Positions 12,296-15,980 of a stretch of DNA of 15,980 bases are shown here, one piece after another (position 1 is the first letter of the stretch; each line of letters starts with the position of its first letter). The notes beneath the pieces are model-generated. The model had not been told where the DNA came from. It ran no database searches and worked only from the letters and a program-made list of their open reading frames with translations. The DNA is from an uncultured Fretibacterium sp. GTDB lineage: Bacteria > Synergistota > Synergistia > Synergistales > Aminobacteriaceae. The stretch is taken from positions 1 to 15,980 of the forward strand of contig NZ_CALHIQ010000090.1 of the NCBI RefSeq assembly GCF_938030725.1. Reading direction: 5' to 3'. Position numbers and translations under genes: made by a program.

Positions 12296-12317
12296 CGGAG
12301 TCCCAGGCGGGACTCCG
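12296..12317 (+). other. Intercistronic hairpin abutting a ribosome site
   Basis: CGGAGTCCC (12296-12304) and GGGACTCCG (12309-12317) form a perfect 9-bp stem with loop AGGC, starting right after the stop codon of the coiled-coil gene. The stem ends on the first base of the GGAGG ribosome site (12317-12321) of the next gene. No T run follows. It may modulate translation or protect the upstream mRNA. Confidence 0.65.
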
Positions 12318-12328
12318 GAGGTAAGCGG

Positions 12329-12709
12329 GTGCCTCGAAACGTATTCATCATCGACGACGCGGACTTCATGATCGACATGATACGCATGATCCTGGAGGAC
12401 GCGGACTACAGGGTCGTGGGGGCCTCAACGGACAGCACGGTCGCGCTGTCGCAGTTGAGGGAGTTGGCTGGTGCCCCCAAGCCGACATCAGTGGATATCG
12501 TGATCGTTGACCTTCACATGCCGAAGTTGGACGGTTTTGAAACGGTCCGAAGGCTCCGAGAGATATTCCCCTCAGCAAAGGTGCTGCTGGTGACCGCGAA
12601 CTCCTCACTTCCCGTCGCCTTGAAAGCCAGGGAGCTGAGAATCGACGGCTTCGTCGTGAAGCCTTTTGAGCCGGAGGTCCTGGTGGAACAGATCGCCAGG
12701 CTCGTCTGA
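12329..12709 (+). CDS. Stand-alone CheY-like response regulator receiver
   Basis: The 126-residue protein is a single receiver domain with no output domain. Acidic residues D9/D10 bind magnesium, D61 (in VIVDLHMP, 58-65) is the phosphorylation site, T89 and K111 (in VVKPF) complete the active site. It would therefore signal by protein contact, as CheY or Spo0F do. It lacks features tying it to flagellar control. No histidine kinase is in the window. The start is GTG at 12329, supported by GGAGGT about six bases upstream and by the typical RNVFIIDDADFM beginning. Confidence 0.92.
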   Translation: MPRNVFIIDDADFMIDMIRMILEDADYRVVGASTDSTVALSQLRELAGAPKPTSVDIVIVDLHMPKLDGFETVRRLREIFPSAKVLLVTANSSLPVALKARELRIDGFVVKPFEPEVLVEQIARLV

Positions 12710-12752
12710 ACCCTGATCCTTTGGGGCAGGTCGGGCGAGGCAGGCTTATATG

Positions 12753-12783
12753 AGGAGGGGCGGAGTCCCCTCCTTAATTTTTT
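12753..12783 (+). terminator. Factor-independent terminator after the receiver gene
   Basis: AGGAGGGG (12753-12760) and CCCCTCCT (12767-12774) form an 8-bp stem with a 6-base loop, followed by TAA and six T. It ends the transcription unit of the coiled-coil and receiver genes, 30 bases before lepA. Confidence 0.88.
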
Positions 12784-12813
12784 GAACGCTTTTAACGTTG
12801 CAGAGGAGCACGT

Positions 12814-14622
12814 ATGAAACAGGAGAATATCCGAAACTTTTGCATTATCGCCCACATCGATCACGGCAAGTCCACCCTGGCGGACCGCCTGTTGGAGCGG
12901 ACGGGAACGGTGCAGTCCCGCGAGATGAAGAACCAGCTTCTGGATTCACTCTCGCTGGAGCGGGAGCGGGGCATCACGATCAAGCTGGTGCCGGTCCGCA
13001 TGGACTACACGTCGCCCGACGGCAGGAAGTGGGTGCTTAACCTGATCGACACGCCGGGGCACGTGGACTTTGCCTACGAGGTTTCCCGCTCCCTTGCGGC
13101 CTGCGAAGGGGCGCTCCTGGTGGTGGACGCCAGTCAGGGAGTGGAAGCCCAGACGGTGGCCAACGCCTATCAGGCGGTGGAGCAGGGGCTTGAGATCCTG
13201 CCGGTGATCAACAAGATCGACCTTCCCTCGGCGCGGGAGGAGAACGCGAAGCAGGAGATTCAGGACGTCGTGGGGTTGGATGCCTCAGACGCCATCCTGG
13301 CCAGCGCGAAGGACGGGCGCGGCATCGACGAGATCCTGGAGCGCGTCGTCGAGCGGATACCGGCCCCTGAGGGGGACGCCGAGGCCCCGCTTCAGGCCCT
13401 GGTGTTCGACTCCGTCTACGACAACTACCACGGCGTGATCTCCTACGTGCGGGTCGTGAACGGCGTCATCAGGGAGGGGCAGAACGTCCTGTTCATGCAG
13501 ACGGGCAGCATCTACTCCGTGGAGGAGGTGGGGGTGTTCCGACCAGGCTTCACCCCCGTGGAGCGGCTGGGCCCCGGTGAGGTGGGCTACATCGCTGCCA
13601 GCATCAAGACCTTGGCCGAGGCGCCGGTGGGGGACACGATCACCGAGGCGGCCCGTCCGGCCGCTCACCCCCTGCCAGGCTATCGGAAGGTGAAGAGCGT
13701 CGTCTTCTGCGGGTTCTATCCGGTGGAGCGGGACAACTACCCCCAGCTGCGCGAGGCGCTGGAGAAGCTCTGCCTCAATGACGCCGCCGTGACCTTCGAG
13801 CCGGAAACCTCCGTGGCGCTGGGCTTCGGGTTCCGCTGCGGCTTCCTGGGGATGCTGCACATGGAGGTGGTGCGCGAACGCCTGAGCGGGGAGTACGGCG
13901 TGGAGCTGGTGGCCACGGCCCCCAACGTCGTCTACGAGGTGGTGACGCCGTCGGGCGCCGTCATCGAGGCCCATCGCCCCAGCGACTTTCCGGATGCCGG
14001 CGAGATCGCGGAGGTGCGGGAACCCTACATCAAGCTCTCCGTCTTCCTGCCGTCCGAGTTCGTGGGGAAGGTCATGCAGTTGGTGCAGGACCGGCGCGGG
14101 GTCTACAAGTCCATGGATTACCTGACGCCGGAGCGGGTGCGCCTGATCTACGAGATGCCCCTCTCCGAGTTCATCATCGACTTTCACGACAAGCTGAAGT
14201 CCCAGACCCGGGGCTACGCCTCGCTGGACTACGAATTCATCGGCCTGCGGGCCAGCGACCTGGTGCGCGTTGACGTCCTGGTCAACGGCGAGGCGGCGGA
14301 CGCCTTTTCCTTTATCTGCCACAGGGAACAGGCGTACAATCGGGGCCACGCCGCCGTGACGAAGCTGAAGGCACTGATCCCCAGCCAGCTCTTTGAGGTG
14401 CCCATCCAGGCCTCGCTCGGCAAGCGCATCATCGTGCGGGTCAACGTCAAGGCGCTGCGCAAGGACGTGCTGGCCAAGTGCTACGGCGGCGACATCACGC
14501 GCAAGCGCAAGCTCCTGGAGAAGCAGAAGGAGGGCAAGAAGCGGATGAAGCAGATCGGAAAGGTCGCCATCCCCCAAGAGGCCTTCCTGGCCTTCATGCA
14601 GGTGGAGGGGGATGGAAAATAG
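12814..14622 (+). CDS. lepA: Elongation factor 4 (LepA)
   Basis: The 602-residue ribosome-dependent GTPase resembles EF-G without domain IV and acts in translation or 30S assembly under stress. Motifs: AHIDHGKST at 13-21, RGIT at 52-55, DTPGH at 79-83 and NKID at 133-136. The family-specific C-terminal domain is complete (DYEFIGLRASDLVRVDVLVNG region, then CYGGDITRKRKLLEKQKEGKKRMK). LSLERERGITIKLVPVRM differs slightly from the common LERERGITIKAQ form. GAGGAG precedes the ATG at 12814. A terminator lies just upstream and no good promoter is seen between, so its promoter is unclear. Its last 11 bases overlap hemW. Confidence 0.97.
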   Translation: MKQENIRNFCIIAHIDHGKSTLADRLLERTGTVQSREMKNQLLDSLSLERERGITIKLVPVRMDYTSPDGRKWVLNLIDTPGHVDFAYEVSRSLAACEGALLVVDASQGVEAQTVANAYQAVEQGLEILPVINKIDLPSAREENAKQEIQDVVGLDASDAILASAKDGRGIDEILERVVERIPAPEGDAEAPLQALVFDSVYDNYHGVISYVRVVNGVIREGQNVLFMQTGSIYSVEEVGVFRPGFTPVERLGPGEVGYIAASIKTLAEAPVGDTITEAARPAAHPLPGYRKVKSVVFCGFYPVERDNYPQLREALEKLCLNDAAVTFEPETSVALGFGFRCGFLGMLHMEVVRERLSGEYGVELVATAPNVVYEVVTPSGAVIEAHRPSDFPDAGEIAEVREPYIKLSVFLPSEFVGKVMQLVQDRRGVYKSMDYLTPERVRLIYEMPLSEFIIDFHDKLKSQTRGYASLDYEFIGLRASDLVRVDVLVNGEAADAFSFICHREQAYNRGHAAVTKLKALIPSQLFEVPIQASLGKRIIVRVNVKALRKDVLAKCYGGDITRKRKLLEKQKEGKKRMKQIGKVAIPQEAFLAFMQVEGDGK

Positions 14623-15805
14623 GGGCGCCTTTCCACGGAAGGCCGAGCCGGTTCTTCCTCGCGGAGCGCGCCCTTCCCTTTACCTCCACGTGCCCTTCTG
14701 CGCGGCGAAGTGCGGCTACTGTTCCTTCTACAGCCGGTGCGCGGGTGACGGCGAGGTGGCTGCATGGCTGGATGCGCTGGAGGCCGAAGCCAGCGCCTGG
14801 CGCTCGCGGCTTGGAGGGCGCACCTCCCTCCGCACCCTCTACGTCGGCGGTGGGACGCCCAGCCTCCTGACGCCGGGGGACTGGCGCCGGGTCCTCCGCA
14901 CCCTGGAGGCCATGGCGGACCTCTCCTCCCTTGAGGAGGCCTCCGTGGAGGCCAACCCCTCCTCCCTCACGAAGGAACACCTGACGGCCTGGAGGAACGG
15001 GGGCTTTACGCGCGTCAGCCTGGGCGTCCAGAGCCTGGACGACGGCGAGCTGCGCCGCATCGGAAGGCTTCACGATGCAGCGGGGGCGCTTCGGGCGATG
15101 GAGGTGGTCCTGGATGCCGGCCTACGCCTCAGCGTGGACCTCATCTTCGGGCTGCCGGACCAGACGCTGCGCTCCTGGTCCGCTTCGCTTCGGGGCGTCC
15201 TGGCTGTGGGTGCAGGGCACCTCTCGACCTATCAACTGACCCTGGAGCCGGACGCTCCCATGAGCCGGCAGGTTTTTCCCCTGCCCGATGGCTACCCCCT
15301 CTACCGCTACGCACAGTGGTTCCTCGCCAAAAAGAAATTCCTTCAATATGAGATTTCAAGTTTTGCGCCCGCGGGGGCGGAGTGCCGGCACAACCTGGCC
15401 TACTGGCGCCAGGAACCCGTTCTGCCCCTGGGGCCTGCTGCCTGGGGGTACCTGGACGGATGGCGCTGGTCCAACCCGCCGACGCTGGAGGCCTACCTCG
15501 AAGCGGCACGCCACGGCTTCCCCAATCCCTTTGCGGGGGCAGAGCGCCTGTCCCCGCGGGCTCGCGTCCTGGAGGCGGCGATCCTGGCTCTTCGGACCCG
15601 GTGGGGCATCGACCGGCTGGAGTTTTCCCGCCGCTGGGGGGCAGGGATGCTGAGGGAGGTGGAGGGAGTACTGCTGGGGCTTCCGCCGCACCTCCTGCGG
15701 GTGGACGAGAGGTCTCTGGCCTTGACCCCAGCGGGGATGCGCGTGGGCAATGCCGTCTGGACAGAACTGATGGCGCTGGAGGACCAGGGAGCGGAGGAGG
15801 GATGA
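14612..15805 (+). CDS. hemW: Radical SAM heme chaperone HemW
   Basis: The 397-residue protein belongs to the coproporphyrinogen dehydrogenase-like radical SAM family; HemW inserts heme into respiratory proteins and is not itself an established HemN. The [4Fe-4S] motif is CAAKCGYC (C30, C34, C37) after SLYLHVPF. GGGTPS (79-84), VEANPSSL, RVSLGVQS, RRIGRLHDA, VDLIFGLPDQT, YEISSFA and CRHNLAYW follow in the expected order, and the C-terminal HemW domain is present. HemN usually has an extra N-terminal part and a fourth Cys (CxxxCxxCxC) that is absent here, which favours HemW. The ATG at 14612 overlaps lepA by 11 bases and uses a GGAGGGGG ribosome site inside lepA, so the two are co-transcribed. 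Confidence 0.9.
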   Translation: MENRGAFPRKAEPVLPRGARPSLYLHVPFCAAKCGYCSFYSRCAGDGEVAAWLDALEAEASAWRSRLGGRTSLRTLYVGGGTPSLLTPGDWRRVLRTLEAMADLSSLEEASVEANPSSLTKEHLTAWRNGGFTRVSLGVQSLDDGELRRIGRLHDAAGALRAMEVVLDAGLRLSVDLIFGLPDQTLRSWSASLRGVLAVGAGHLSTYQLTLEPDAPMSRQVFPLPDGYPLYRYAQWFLAKKKFLQYEISSFAPAGAECRHNLAYWRQEPVLPLGPAAWGYLDGWRWSNPPTLEAYLEAARHGFPNPFAGAERLSPRARVLEAAILALRTRWGIDRLEFSRRWGAGMLREVEGVLLGLPPHLLRVDERSLALTPAGMRVGNAVWTELMALEDQGAEEG

Positions 15806-15828
15806 ATTTCGCGGCTTCAAAAAAGCCC

Positions 15829-15856
15829 TTGACACTTTGGAGAAAGAGGGTATAAT
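15829..15856 (+). promoter_or_regulatory. Consensus sigma70 promoter at the right edge
   Basis: TTGACA (15829-15834), a 16-bp spacer and TATAAT (15851-15856) match consensus in both hexamers. It starts 24 bases after hemW ends and no terminator is seen between. Such strength is typical of rRNA or tRNA operons or of highly expressed ribosomal genes. Confidence 0.85.
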
Positions 15857-15980
15857 ATTCACCGTTGCGCCGCTGAAGGGCGGGGTGACAGACCAAAAAC
15901 CGGTAATAGCAAAGGTTTAGGTCACGTACCTTGACAAAAGATTTACAGGTGAGATATTGAGGGTGAGGCGGTAGCTGAGG
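15857..15980 (+). other. Untranslated leader running off the window
   Basis: These 124 bases downstream of the consensus promoter contain no convincing start codon with a ribosome site. A short CCGC/GGCG-type pairing occurs near 15870-15882, and a second isolated TTGACA lies at 15931-15936. The best guess, from promoter strength and the long leader, is a stable-RNA operon beginning beyond the window; a protein gene with a long leader is the alternative. Confidence 0.35.

Noticed and set aside
13285..14577. 430-codon minus-strand frame opposite lepA
   Set aside because: Shadow of lepA codon usage; no recognisable motif.
15802..15855. 17-codon ORF overlapping the hemW stop as ATGA
   Set aside because: It encodes MNFAASKKPLTLWRKRV over the consensus promoter; its ribosome site is too close and it is too short to support.
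15931..15960. Second TTGACA as a tandem promoter
   Set aside because: The best -10 at the right distance (ATATTG or TATTGA) is poor.

Overview
The window comes from a GC-rich bacterium with strong Shine-Dalgarno sites and sigma70-type promoters. It is translation-machinery chromosome flanked by an oxidative-stress operon. I infer an anaerobe or microaerophile of the Synergistota/Firmicutes-like kind. The basis is a PerR-type repressor driving AhpC with a fused flavin reductase and Dps, the order rpmG-tRNA-Trp-secE-nusG, and an L7Ae-like gene before rpsL. This taxonomic guess comes from memory of gene orders and was not checked against any database. I see no insertion sequence, CRISPR array, phage or plasmid element.

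Region 1 (1-2898, minus strand) is a compact peroxide-defence operon read right to left: a PerR/Fur-family repressor, AhpC peroxiredoxin, an AhpF-like flavoprotein with its domains in permuted order, and a Dps-like protein cut by the window edge. One promoter (TTGACA, 17-bp spacer, TAAATT) sits upstream of perR. A 17-bp palindrome resembling a Fur/PerR box covers its -10, which suggests autoregulation. The flavoprotein would reduce AhpC, AhpC would remove peroxide, and Dps would sequester iron.

Region 2 (2899-3296) is a divergent spacer with two inverted repeats, one doubtful 33-codon ORF, a perfect 10-bp tandem repeat and a strong plus-strand promoter.

Region 3 (3297-11691, plus strand) is a long ribosomal and translation-factor cluster: L7Ae-like protein, rpsL, rpsG, fusA, tuf, rpmG, tRNA-Trp, secE, nusG, rplK, rplA, rplJ, rplL, ending in a strong terminator. 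The str block lies before the secE-to-rplL block, and rpoB/rpoC is absent from both places where it usually sits. Regulatory signals include a promoter-like element inside the end of fusA written in rare codons, an L10-type leader with attenuator and antiterminator pairing before rplJ, and several intercistronic hairpins.

Region 4 (11692-12783) holds a small membrane-anchored coiled-coil protein of unknown function behind a leader that can fold two ways, then a stand-alone CheY-like receiver and a terminator. Region 5 (12784-15805) is the overlapping pair lepA-hemW. Region 6 (15806-15980) has a promoter with both consensus hexamers and about 120 bases of apparently untranslated leader running off the window, perhaps for a stable RNA operon.
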